64,000 bases of DNA, taken from a bacterium (GTDB lineage: Bacteria; Zhuqueibacterota; QNDG01; DSAB01). Positions 32,650-41,892 of this stretch are shown in pieces; position 1 is the stretch's first letter, and every line of letters starts with the position of its first letter. A model generated the notes under the pieces. That model had not been told where the DNA came from and ran no database searches. It saw only the letters and a list, made by a program, of their open reading frames with translations. Position numbers and translations under genes: made by a program. The stretch covers positions 62,001 to 126,000 of the forward strand of contig JAFGDT010000079.1 of assembly GCA_016931965.1 (NCBI GenBank). The letters run 5' to 3'.

Positions 32650-32743
32650 GGAAAAGCGTCGTCATCGTATGTGCAATCGAGTCATTTCGACTTGTATTGA
32701 ATGGTGTCGAATTGGATAATGCATGTTTTTTTCATTGTATTTG

Positions 32744-32770
32744 ATCCTCCTCTTCGGGAGGATTTTTCTT
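32744..32770 (+). terminator. Rho-independent terminator after the ROK kinase gene
   Basis: Seven-base stem ATCCTCC (32744-32750) and GGAGGAT (32757-32763) with loop TCTTCG, followed by a T-rich tract. Confidence 0.8.
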
Positions 32771-32843
32771 TTTCGGCGAGCATGATTGCTTGCAAAGGAA
32801 TAGGAAGTAAACATGCGAAAACAACCTGATTCTATGCAATTTT

Positions 32844-35444
32844 ATGAATCCTTTTAAAAAACAATTTTACAGTTTTTTTATCCTTTGTGGATTTTACACG
32901 GTTTCCGTTCTCTTTGCGCAGGAGGAGGTTGATGTCCCTCCTGATAGCAACTCCTCTCAAGAAAATTTTCGTGCGACTGAAATCGAGGAGCCTGTTTTAT
33001 ACGAAGCTCAAGTCATTGAGATGACGGATGACCGTATCATCGTACTTTCCGGTCGGGCTAAAGTCATTTATCAGGACATGATACTCACTGCGGCAAGGAT
33101 TACGTTGGATTGGGATAATCATCTCATGAGAGCGGAGAGCGTTCCGGATACCGTATGGATTGCTGATGAAGAAACGGGGGATTCAGTTCAGGTCATTCAA
33201 CAATCGGGTCTGCCAGAGTTTTCACAGGCGGGAGATGTTATGACGGGCGAGGTCATGATCTACAATTATGAAACGCGAAAGGGCAGAGTCCTGAGAGGAA
33301 GAACCGTTTATGAAGAGGGATTTTATTCGGGAGAGGCCATCAAAATGGTGGAGGCCAATACGCTCAATGTCTCTGATGCCATTTTTACAACCTGTGATCT
33401 CGAAGAAAATCCCCATTTTTACTTCTGGTCGAAAAAAATGAAGATCGAGGTTAACAGCAAAGTCGTTGCCAAACCGCTTGTCATGTATATCGGTCACGTC
33501 CCCGTGGTGGGGCTCCCGTTTATCTATTTTCCCATACGCAGGGGCAGACATTCGGGGTTTCTCATTCCTCGCTATGGAGAAAGCGCCTTGGAAGGCCGGT
33601 ATTTACGGGGATTCGGTTATTATTGGGCCATCAGCGATTATTGGGATATCAAAGCAATGGTGGATTATTTTGAAAAAAGTGGGTTTCTTTTTCGGGGGAA
33701 TTTGAATTATGGCGTTCGATATCAATTAAGAGGATCCATTTCCGGATCATGGACAAGAAAAAATTTCGATATTTCCGGGCAAAAAGAAAGGCGCTGGGAT
33801 TTGGTGCTCAATCATTCGCAAGAGATCTCACAGACGACGCAACTTTCCATTAACGGTCGGTTTGTGAGTTCGGGGAATTTTTACCGTGATTTGAGTTATA
33901 ACCGTGAACATCGACTCCAACAGGAGATTCGTTCCAATGCCACACTGACAAAGCGTTTCAGTGGTTCGACCAGTATGACCGTGAATCTAAACCAAATACG
34001 GAAAATCAATACAGAAGAAATTTTTGAAACACTGCCCCAGATCTCCTTTCGATTGGGTCAATTTGCCCTTTTCCCGAAACCGCAGAAAAATCGAGAGGAG
34101 CTGATCGAGAATCGATGGTATCATGCCATTTATGTGTCATATTCTTCAAAATTGATTGTGAAGAGAGATAAAACACGTGAAATCACGGCAGCGGACACAT
34201 CCTTTGTAACCGACCGAAGAGCGGGATGGGAGCACGACCTTCGTATTTCGAGTTCCCAAAAATTGTTCGGGTGGTTGACGGTTAATCCCAGTGTGAGTTA
34301 TCAGGAAAATTGGTTTGACAAACAAAGGGAATATGTTTTTGTTGATGAAATGGCTCAGGTTGAAAGTCGCGATGTGGATGGTCTTTTTGCGCGACGCACA
34401 TTTGATGTGTCGACCTCCTTCAATACAAAGATTTATGGACTTTTTCAACCTCGTTTTCTCAACAATGTGATGCTGCGGCATGTGGCTACTCCAAGCATTG
34501 GTTTTGTCTATCAGCCCGATTTTTCTCAAGGTGACTACGGCTATTATCAATCTGTTGAAGGGCCATCGGGCACTGTCATTGGATCCTACGACCGATATCA
34601 AGGAAGTCTCTTCGGATCCACGCCGCGGGGAGGAAGAAAAGCCATCAGTTTCGGTCTGCAGAATCTTTTTCAGATGAAAGTGGGCGAAGGGGAAAATGAG
34701 AGAAAGTTCGATCTGTTCACCTGGCATCTCTCCTCTGCTTATAATTGGAAAGCAGAACAATTCGGTTTGAGCGATCTCACATCCTCTTTTCGAGCCAGTC
34801 CCATGCAAGAAGTGAGTTTCGATATTCGGTCCACCTATTCCTTTTATCAATTTGATGAACAGGGTAACCGAATTTACAAATTGTATCTCGATGACGTCAA
34901 GTGGGAAAATTTCCTTAAAAAGAAATGGTTGCAGATGACCAATTTATCGGTCAATTTGAATCTTCGGTTCAGTGGAAGGGTAGGAGGACTCGTCGATTCT
35001 GAAAATGAATTGAATGAGGATATTCTCGATACTGTGAGCGATCTGGAGGGATTGCAGAATCTGCCGGGAGATCGTTTTAATATGGATGAAAGTATTTCAG
35101 GATTGGATATCCCGTGGGATTTATCTGCAACCGTAAGTTATAGTGAGAATCGGTACAACCCTTTGAAACCGGTCAAGAAATTTTGGGCAAGAACAAATCT
35201 GAATTTTAACCTGACACAAAACTGGAAAATATCACACAGGGCACAGTTTGATCTGATCAAGAAAGACTTTGTCAGTCAAGACTTTGTCATCTATCGGGAC
35301 ATGCACTGCTGGGAAGCCCATTTTGTATGGACACCGACTGGTTACAATAAACGGTTTTATTTTAAAATCAACATCAAGGCCAGTATGCTTCAGGAAATCA
35401 AATTGGAGAGAGGTTCGGGTCGAACCGGTTTATACGGATATTAA
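32844..35444 (+). CDS. lptD: LPS-assembly outer-membrane protein LptD (OstA/Imp)
   Basis: An 866-residue protein. It has a signal peptide (FFILCGFYTVSVLFA), an OstA-type N-terminal domain (residues about 45-215, with GRAKVIYQDMILTAARITLDW) and a long barrel-forming C-terminal part that includes the family segment PLVMYIGHVPVVGLPFIYFP. It inserts lipopolysaccharide into the outer leaflet of the outer membrane with LptE, so the organism has or had LPS. The length and domain order fit LptD of FCB-type bacteria. It precedes EndoQ by 26 bases. Confidence 0.9.
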   Translation: MNPFKKQFYSFFILCGFYTVSVLFAQEEVDVPPDSNSSQENFRATEIEEPVLYEAQVIEMTDDRIIVLSGRAKVIYQDMILTAARITLDWDNHLMRAESVPDTVWIADEETGDSVQVIQQSGLPEFSQAGDVMTGEVMIYNYETRKGRVLRGRTVYEEGFYSGEAIKMVEANTLNVSDAIFTTCDLEENPHFYFWSKKMKIEVNSKVVAKPLVMYIGHVPVVGLPFIYFPIRRGRHSGFLIPRYGESALEGRYLRGFGYYWAISDYWDIKAMVDYFEKSGFLFRGNLNYGVRYQLRGSISGSWTRKNFDISGQKERRWDLVLNHSQEISQTTQLSINGRFVSSGNFYRDLSYNREHRLQQEIRSNATLTKRFSGSTSMTVNLNQIRKINTEEIFETLPQISFRLGQFALFPKPQKNREELIENRWYHAIYVSYSSKLIVKRDKTREITAADTSFVTDRRAGWEHDLRISSSQKLFGWLTVNPSVSYQENWFDKQREYVFVDEMAQVESRDVDGLFARRTFDVSTSFNTKIYGLFQPRFLNNVMLRHVATPSIGFVYQPDFSQGDYGYYQSVEGPSGTVIGSYDRYQGSLFGSTPRGGRKAISFGLQNLFQMKVGEGENERKFDLFTWHLSSAYNWKAEQFGLSDLTSSFRASPMQEVSFDIRSTYSFYQFDEQGNRIYKLYLDDVKWENFLKKKWLQMTNLSVNLNLRFSGRVGGLVDSENELNEDILDTVSDLEGLQNLPGDRFNMDESISGLDIPWDLSATVSYSENRYNPLKPVKKFWARTNLNFNLTQNWKISHRAQFDLIKKDFVSQDFVIYRDMHCWEAHFVWTPTGYNKRFYFKINIKASMLQEIKLERGSGRTGLYGY

Positions 35445-35470
35445 GTCGCCTTTTTATTCAAGATATCACC

Positions 35471-36694
35471 ATGCCACAAATCATCGCGGATCTACATATT
35501 CATTCACATTACAGCCTTGCCACGAGTCGGGAAATGGAACTGGCCGTTTTGAATCAATGGGCCCGTTTGAAGGGAATTGATCTTTTGGGGACGGGTGATT
35601 TTACCCATCCCATTCATTTTGAAAAACTCAAAGCGCAGTTGAAACCTACGGGGAAAGGGCTTTTTCAATTAAAAAATGAATCGCGGTCGGTTGTCTTCAT
35701 GCTGACGGGAGAAGTCAATCTGATCTATTCGGATAAAGGGAAAACAAGACGGATCCATGTGTTGCTTTTCGCTCCCAGTTTTGAGGTGGTCGATCAACTC
35801 ATCCCTTTATTTTCAAAATGGGGTAAGATCGCTTCAAACGGACGTCCCATTTTGAGGATCACTTTGAAGCAGCTTGTTGATATGATCTTTCAGATCTCCG
35901 AAGCATGTATGGTGATCCCTGCCCACATATGGACGCCGTGGTATTCTCTCTTCGGGGAACGGTCGGGGTATGATTCCATTGAAGAAGCGCTTGTTGAATT
36001 CGGTTCATCCATCCATGTTATGGAAACAGGCCTTTCTTCCGATCCGTCCATGAACTGGAGGCTTTCCGCTTTGGATCCTATTACATTCATTTCCAATTCG
36101 GATGCCCATTCTCCCGCTGCATTGGGCAGGGAAGCGAATGTTTTCAATTGTGAAATGGATTATCAGGTCATTGTGGATATTCTGAAAACCAGAGACCGTA
36201 AGCGATTTCTGAAAACAATCGAATATTTTCCGGAAGAAGGGAAGTATCACTACGATGGTCACAGGAAGTGCCATGTTTGCTTTTCTCCTGCAGAGACGAG
36301 GAATCATCGCACCATCTGTCCCCGATGCGGCAAACCGTTGACCATTGGTGTGCTCAATCGCATCAATTCGATGGCTGATCGACCTGAGGGGTATCGTCCC
36401 GATCATGCCGTTCCCTTTGTCAAACTGGTCTCTCTTCAAAAGATCATTGCTGAATCGATGGGGGTGGGTGTTCAAGCGAAAAAAGTCAAGCAAGAGTACG
36501 ATCGGTTGATCGATCACAGCGGAAATGAATTTCGAATTCTCATCGACATGAATGAAAAAGAGATGGCGGCTTTTGTTCCCGAACGCATTTTGGAGGGCAT
36601 TCTTCGTATCCGGGAAGGACGTGTGAAAATAGAACCGGGTTATGACGGTTACTTCGGAAAGGTAGATATATTTGGTGGTGAATCGTGTAAATAA
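35471..36694 (+). CDS. Endonuclease Q-family PHP-domain nuclease
   Basis: A 407-residue protein. The PHP metal-site motif DLHIHSHYSLA lies near residue 6-16, with GTGDFTHP, PAHIWTPW and SNSDAHSP as further metal-site segments. A C4 zinc site follows (CHVCFSPAETRNHRTICPRC, near 273-292) and then GVLNRINSMADRPEG. This layout is that of archaeal and bacterial EndoQ, which cuts DNA 5' to deaminated bases such as hypoxanthine and uracil and to abasic sites. It could work with the uracil-DNA glycosylase at the right edge of the window. Confidence 0.88.
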   Translation: MPQIIADLHIHSHYSLATSREMELAVLNQWARLKGIDLLGTGDFTHPIHFEKLKAQLKPTGKGLFQLKNESRSVVFMLTGEVNLIYSDKGKTRRIHVLLFAPSFEVVDQLIPLFSKWGKIASNGRPILRITLKQLVDMIFQISEACMVIPAHIWTPWYSLFGERSGYDSIEEALVEFGSSIHVMETGLSSDPSMNWRLSALDPITFISNSDAHSPAALGREANVFNCEMDYQVIVDILKTRDRKRFLKTIEYFPEEGKYHYDGHRKCHVCFSPAETRNHRTICPRCGKPLTIGVLNRINSMADRPEGYRPDHAVPFVKLVSLQKIIAESMGVGVQAKKVKQEYDRLIDHSGNEFRILIDMNEKEMAAFVPERILEGILRIREGRVKIEPGYDGYFGKVDIFGGESCK

Positions 36695-36771
36695 TTTGCA
36701 AAAAGGTCACTCAAGTGTTATCTTAATGCATCCGGTTATCTTCACATTCGGTTGTCTTATGAGGGTTTGTT

Positions 36772-37890
36772 ATGAAGCCTAAACAGAAAGTTCGCGTTGC
36801 CATACTCTTCGGTGGCCGCTCTACCGAACATGAAGTTTCTTTGAATTCCGCTTTGAGTATTTTAAAAAATATCGATCGATCCAAGTATGTTGTGATTCCT
36901 GTCAAAATATCCAAAGCGGGTCAGTGGCGTCTCCTGCCCAATCCAGAACGATTGCATTCGGTAGAGGATCTCCAATCGGATGATGGGGATCTGTTATTTG
37001 CGGGAGATCCCTTAACGAATGGGTTTTACCGGATTTTAAAGGAATCAGAAAAGGACGCCAGTATGTGTTCATCCCTTCAAATTGATGTTGTGTTTCCCAT
37101 CCTTCATGGCACATTTGGTGAAGATGGTTCTCTTCAGGGTCTTCTCAGTATGGCGGATCTTCCCTGTGTGGGGGGGGGTGTATTGGCCTCTTCCATTGGA
37201 ATGGATAAAATACTCATGAAACAGGTCTTTTTTCAAAATGATTTACCGGCCACCGATTATTTGTGGTTTCTTCGAAAAGATTGGGAACAGTCGGACGAGA
37301 AGATCCAGAATGGGGTTCAGAAGGAGATCGGTTTTCCCTGTTTTGTCAAACCGGCAAACACCGGATCGAGTGTGGGTGTGTGCAAGGCGTGCAATCTTTC
37401 AGAGCTGGCGGAATGCATCGAATTGGCTGTTCGATATGATCGGAAAATTTTGGTCGAAAAAGCCATTGATGCAAGAGAACTGGAATGCAGTGTTTTGGGT
37501 AACGATGATCCCAAAGCTTCTGTTGTCGGAGAAATCATTCCTGCGAATGAGTTTTATGACTATGAAGCCAAATATCATTCGGATCAAAGCCAGACGCTCG
37601 TACCGGCCGATCTTCCTGAAGACATTTCAAAAAATGTGCAATGGTTGGCTGTTTCTGCCTATAAAGCCATTGACTGCGCGGGTATGGGCCGAGTCGATTT
37701 TTTTTTGGAACGGGAAACGAATCGCTTGTTTGTCAATGAAATCAATACCATTCCAGGATTTACACCGATCAGCATGTATCCCAAATTGTGGGAAGCAAGC
37801 GGCATCTCTTATTCTGAACTGATTGACCGATTAATCGAGCTGGCTTTGGAACGACATCGGGATATTCATCATTCAGCATATCAAAAATAA
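36772..37890 (+). CDS. ddl: D-alanine--D-alanine ligase
   Basis: A 372-residue ATP-grasp ligase. It has the N-terminal LFGGRSTEHEVSLNSA, the catalytic-loop region FPILHGTFGEDG, FVKPANTGSSVGV and the metal site FVNEINTIPGFTPISMYP. It makes the D-Ala-D-Ala dipeptide for peptidoglycan. At 372 residues it is of the longer Ddl type (DdlA-like). It is followed nine bases later by gatB. Confidence 0.95.
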   Translation: MKPKQKVRVAILFGGRSTEHEVSLNSALSILKNIDRSKYVVIPVKISKAGQWRLLPNPERLHSVEDLQSDDGDLLFAGDPLTNGFYRILKESEKDASMCSSLQIDVVFPILHGTFGEDGSLQGLLSMADLPCVGGGVLASSIGMDKILMKQVFFQNDLPATDYLWFLRKDWEQSDEKIQNGVQKEIGFPCFVKPANTGSSVGVCKACNLSELAECIELAVRYDRKILVEKAIDARELECSVLGNDDPKASVVGEIIPANEFYDYEAKYHSDQSQTLVPADLPEDISKNVQWLAVSAYKAIDCAGMGRVDFFLERETNRLFVNEINTIPGFTPISMYPKLWEASGISYSELIDRLIELALERHRDIHHSAYQK

Positions 37891-37899
37891 CAGGATTGA

Positions 37900-39369
37900 A
37901 TGGGAAAAGAGACAACCTATGAAACCGTGATCGGGCTTGAGGTGCATGCACAGCTTTTAATCCGTTCCAAAATCTTTTGTGGATGCAGTACCCAATTTGG
38001 TGCAGACCCCAATACACAGACCTGTCCGGTCTGTTTGGGATTGCCCGGTGCCCTGCCCGTTCTGAACAGAAAAGCGGTTGAATATGCCATTCGCATGGCG
38101 CTGGCGGTCCACTGTCAAGTGCACACCCGTTCCATTTTTGCCCGGAAAAATTATTTCTATCCTGACCTGCCCAAAGGGTATCAGATATCCCAGTATGAAG
38201 AACCGTTGGCTGAGAATGGACAGGTCATCATTATGCCGGAAGAGGGCAAACGAAAAACGATCCGGATCAAACGTATTCATCTCGAAGAGGATGCCGGGAA
38301 ATCGGTTCATGCGGAAGAGTATGTTACTGAAAATGAGAGTTTTATCGATTTGAATCGGTGCGGTGTGCCGCTCATTGAGATTGTGAGCGAACCGGATATG
38401 CGATCCCCTTTCGAAGCCTATCTCTATCTTACAAAATTAAGACAGTTGCTGCGCTGGTTAAACATTTGTGACGGCAATATGGATGAAGGAAGCCTGAGGT
38501 GTGATGCAAATATCTCCCATCGCATTCAGGGCAGCCGACAACTGGGTGTCAAAACCGAATTGAAAAATATGAATTCATTCAGGGGAGTGGAAAAGGCTTT
38601 ACAATTTGAAGTGGAAAGACAGAGAAAAGTCCTTGAATCCGGTGGGAAGATCGAGCAGGAAACATTGCTCTGGGATGAAAAAAAAGGAATCGCCGTTCCG
38701 ATGCGGGAGAAAGAAGAGGCGCATGATTATCGATACTTTCCCGATCCTGATCTTATCCCCTTGACATTGGATAGAAAGTGGATCGATACCATTTTACAGT
38801 CACAACCGGAAATGATAGAACCACGAAAAGAGCGATGGATGCGCGATTATGGATTGCCCGAATATGATTGTTCTGTCTTGACCGAAGACAGGGAAATCGC
38901 CGATTATTTTGAGACTGTTGTTGAAAAGGTTCGGGATCCCAAACAGGCTTCGAACTGGGTGATGGGAGAAGTGCTGCGTATTCTTAAAGAAGAGAAGATC
39001 AAAATCGGTCAATTAAAAATAAGTCCAATCCAACTGGTGGAAATCATCAAAATGGTCGATGACGGTCGCATCACACGAGCGGCCGGGAAAAGGGTTTTCA
39101 ATGAAGTGGTTCTTTCCAGTCTTGAACCCCGGCAGATTGTTGAGAAATTGGGATTGGTACAGGTTTCCGATCGTGAAGAGATTGAAAGAATCGTTCTCGA
39201 TGTCATTCAGCATCATCCGAATGAAGTAGAGAAATATCGCAATGGAGGGGAACGGCTTTTTGGTTTTTTCGTGGGTCAGATCATGAAAGCCACTCAGGGG
39301 AAGGCCGATCCCAAACTTGTTAACGAGATCCTGCGTGAGAAGCTCGTCGGTCAAAAAAATCCCTGTTAA
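37900..39369 (+). CDS. gatB: Aspartyl/glutamyl-tRNA amidotransferase subunit B
   Basis: A 489-residue protein of usual GatB length. Signature stretches include [12 protein letters not shown] at the N-terminus, [47 protein letters not shown] (near residue 148) and a C-terminal GatB/YqeY domain ending in [20 protein letters not shown]. It corrects Glu-tRNA(Gln) and/or Asp-tRNA(Asn) with GatA and GatC, which are not in the window. Confidence 0.97.
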   Translation: MGKETTYETVIGLEVHAQLLIRSKIFCGCSTQFGADPNTQTCPVCLGLPGALPVLNRKAVEYAIRMALAVHCQVHTRSIFARKNYFYPDLPKGYQISQYEEPLAENGQVIIMPEEGKRKTIRIKRIHLEEDAGKSVHAEEYVTENESFIDLNRCGVPLIEIVSEPDMRSPFEAYLYLTKLRQLLRWLNICDGNMDEGSLRCDANISHRIQGSRQLGVKTELKNMNSFRGVEKALQFEVERQRKVLESGGKIEQETLLWDEKKGIAVPMREKEEAHDYRYFPDPDLIPLTLDRKWIDTILQSQPEMIEPRKERWMRDYGLPEYDCSVLTEDREIADYFETVVEKVRDPKQASNWVMGEVLRILKEEKIKIGQLKISPIQLVEIIKMVDDGRITRAAGKRVFNEVVLSSLEPRQIVEKLGLVQVSDREEIERIVLDVIQHHPNEVEKYRNGGERLFGFFVGQIMKATQGKADPKLVNEILREKLVGQKNPC

Positions 39370-39412
39370 AGAATGAATTTGTCATTGCCAACCATTAGGA
39401 GAGCGGGTATTT

Positions 39413-40195
39413 GTGGTTGAACTGAAGGATTTGACAAAACGGTTCGGGAATCTGACAGCCGTCGACCGTGTATCGATCTCTATTCCAGAAGGACAGATCT
39501 GCGGTTATCTCGGTCCAAACGGAGCCGGCAAGACAACGACCGTTAAAATGCTAACCGGTATGATGCAGCCCACTGAAGGCACGGCAACCATTGGCGGCTA
39601 TGATATCCAGAAAGAAAGTCTTGAGGTCAAACGCCGGATCGGTTATGTGCCTGAATCGGGTGCGCTCTATCAGAGTTTGACCCCGTTTGAGTATCTCCAG
39701 TTTGTCGGACGGCTGTATGGGATGGATGACCGTGATATTACGAGACGCATCGATGAATTCAGCCATATTTTTCAAATTGGAGATCGCATTCATCAGAGAA
39801 TGACAGGATTTTCCAGAGGAATGAAACAAAAGGTGTTGATAGAGTCCGCGTTGATTCACAATCCTCAGGTGATTTTCTTGGATGAACCGCTCAGTGGCCT
39901 GGATGCCAATACTGCTCTTCTGCTGAAAAGATTGTTGAGACATCTTGCAGATGAAAAAAAGACCATTTTTTATTGTTCTCACATTTTGGAAGTGGTTGAG
40001 AATCTCTGTGACCGGATTGTCATTATCGATAAAGGTCAAATTGTCGCCGATGGCTCAGTAGATGAACTTAAAAATATGACCAAACGATCGTCATTAGAGG
40101 GTGTGTTCAGTCAATTGACCCATGCTGAAGATGTAGCCGACTTGGCCAAAGCTTTTTCAAAAAGTATTACGGAAAATAAGCATTCATCGCCATGA
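39413..40195 (+). CDS. ABC transporter ATPase, ABC-2/CcmA type
   Basis: A 260-residue ATPase that starts with GTG after an AGGAG ribosome site. It has Walker A GPNGAGKTT, the variant signature FSRGMKQKV in place of LSGGQ, Walker B VIFLDEPLSGLD and the switch His in YCSHILEVVE. It is of the exporter branch that drives ABC-2 permeases. It overlaps the following permease gene by four bases. Substrate unknown. Confidence 0.92.
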   Translation: MVELKDLTKRFGNLTAVDRVSISIPEGQICGYLGPNGAGKTTTVKMLTGMMQPTEGTATIGGYDIQKESLEVKRRIGYVPESGALYQSLTPFEYLQFVGRLYGMDDRDITRRIDEFSHIFQIGDRIHQRMTGFSRGMKQKVLIESALIHNPQVIFLDEPLSGLDANTALLLKRLLRHLADEKKTIFYCSHILEVVENLCDRIVIIDKGQIVADGSVDELKNMTKRSSLEGVFSQLTHAEDVADLAKAFSKSITENKHSSP

Positions 40196-41844
40196 TCGAA
40201 CGTTTGTTTAAAAGTCTCGGAGTGGATTGGGATCAATTCAAGGCACTCTTTATTATCAGTATTCGAATGGATTTTCGTCTGCAGCAGACAGAGGCAACGG
40301 ATCGTCAAAGGCGCTCACCGATTTTCCGAAGTTTGATTTTTCACGGCTTGATGAGCCTTCTCCTTTCAACCAGTCTGGTTCTGAGAACCTCACTTTCCTT
40401 TTTCTCGTTTCTCATGATGACCTATTCGATGGTCATGATCATGTTTGGTGTGATTTTGGAGTTTGGAAATATTATCATTCACATAGATGATGCGGATATC
40501 CTGCTCCATCGACCAATCGGTTCCCGTACCTATTTTCTTGCAAAGTATTGTAATTTTCTGTTTTATGTCGTCTTGATGAGTATGGCGAGCGGTTTTTTCC
40601 CATCCATTGTCGGTTTGTTGATTTCAGAAGCGACTTGGATTTTCCCAATCGTGTTTCTTTCCGTTACACTGATTGCCAATATCACAGCAGCTTCCTTTAT
40701 TGTATTGATTTATACGGGGCTCCTGAAATTGATGAAATATGAGCGATTCAAGGATATCCTTGTGTATGTACAAATGGGTTTTGCATTCGTCATTTTTTTT
40801 ACATATCAGCTCATCCCCAGGGTGAGTGGTGAAACCATGGCCGAGCCGTTTGAGATATCTGCGGGGGGGCTGTATTTGATCCCTTCCGTATGGTATGCTG
40901 GGCTTATTCAAATGCTGATGGGATGGAGTGATTCACCCGTTCAACCTGTGGTATTGATTGGCTTGATTGCCACTGCAACGCTTATTTTTTTATCATTCCA
41001 AAGAATTTCTCTGCGATACGCTCGACTTATCTCGGATAACCAGACCTGTTCTGAACCTGTCTCAACTCGATCTGCACAAAAGATATCAACATTCAAAAAA
41101 GAATTTCTCTACAACTGGATAAAAAGAATTCTTAAATACCCAGAGTCTGTGGCTGCGTTTTATCTGACTTCTCAAATGATCAAGCATGATCGATTGGTGA
41201 AAATGGGTGTGTATCCTCTATTTGGTATGCCGTTTGCGCTGATGGTTCTTGCCGTCATCGAGAAGCGTGTGATGGATCCGTTTGTTAAGGAGTCTGTTCC
41301 AGAACTGGCCGGTCCTTCATCCATGGTGGTTTTCTTTATTTTTTTTATGGTCTATTTTTTTCTCATGAGTATGGTAAACAGCAGAGACTGGGAGGCAGCC
41401 TGGCTTTACTGCATTGTTCCTCTGGAATCTCCGGGTCGTCTGTATCGTGGAGTTCGGTTGGAGATTTTGCTCCATTTGATCCTTCCTTTTTTCATTCTTT
41501 TCGGTATTCTCTATTGCATCCAAATTTCATGGATTCATGCAATCCAGTATACGCTATCCCTTTTATTTTTATCTCTGATATGCTTCTCTGTTTGTGTGTT
41601 TGCGATCAAGGATTATCCCTTTTCCATCAGGCGAGAGAGAGGCGAGGGCATTCAACGGTTTTTGTTTCTAGTTTTTGTTGTCCCTTTTTTTGGATTATAT
41701 CTGATCGTTCAACATATCGCTTATCGGAATGACTTGATTTGGTGGATCACACAGTCCGGTTTATTGATTGTATGGGTCATTTTGGAAATGGTTACTGAAA
41801 AGAGATTAAACCATCGATTTAAAAACAGAGAGATGTGGGCATAA
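40192..41844 (+). CDS. Large ABC exporter permease of unknown substrate
   Basis: A 550-residue membrane protein with about 11-12 hydrophobic segments in two blocks, separated by a basic cytoplasmic stretch near residues 280-320. The N-terminal cytoplasmic part (about 45 residues) precedes the first membrane block. No standard substrate-linked motif is visible. It is translationally coupled to the ATPase at 39413, so it is the membrane part of a two-component exporter. Confidence 0.82.
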   Translation: MIERLFKSLGVDWDQFKALFIISIRMDFRLQQTEATDRQRRSPIFRSLIFHGLMSLLLSTSLVLRTSLSFFSFLMMTYSMVMIMFGVILEFGNIIIHIDDADILLHRPIGSRTYFLAKYCNFLFYVVLMSMASGFFPSIVGLLISEATWIFPIVFLSVTLIANITAASFIVLIYTGLLKLMKYERFKDILVYVQMGFAFVIFFTYQLIPRVSGETMAEPFEISAGGLYLIPSVWYAGLIQMLMGWSDSPVQPVVLIGLIATATLIFLSFQRISLRYARLISDNQTCSEPVSTRSAQKISTFKKEFLYNWIKRILKYPESVAAFYLTSQMIKHDRLVKMGVYPLFGMPFALMVLAVIEKRVMDPFVKESVPELAGPSSMVVFFIFFMVYFFLMSMVNSRDWEAAWLYCIVPLESPGRLYRGVRLEILLHLILPFFILFGILYCIQISWIHAIQYTLSLLFLSLICFSVCVFAIKDYPFSIRRERGEGIQRFLFLVFVVPFFGLYLIVQHIAYRNDLIWWITQSGLLIVWVILEMVTEKRLNHRFKNREMWA

Positions 41845-41892
41845 ACCATTTATGAGAGCGTCTTGAATCGTTTTCCAATCAAGCATTCAAAT

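Noticed and set aside
37238..37822. Second plus-strand frame of 194 codons inside ddl
   Set aside because: It is an out-of-frame overlap in a gene with full ATP-grasp motifs.
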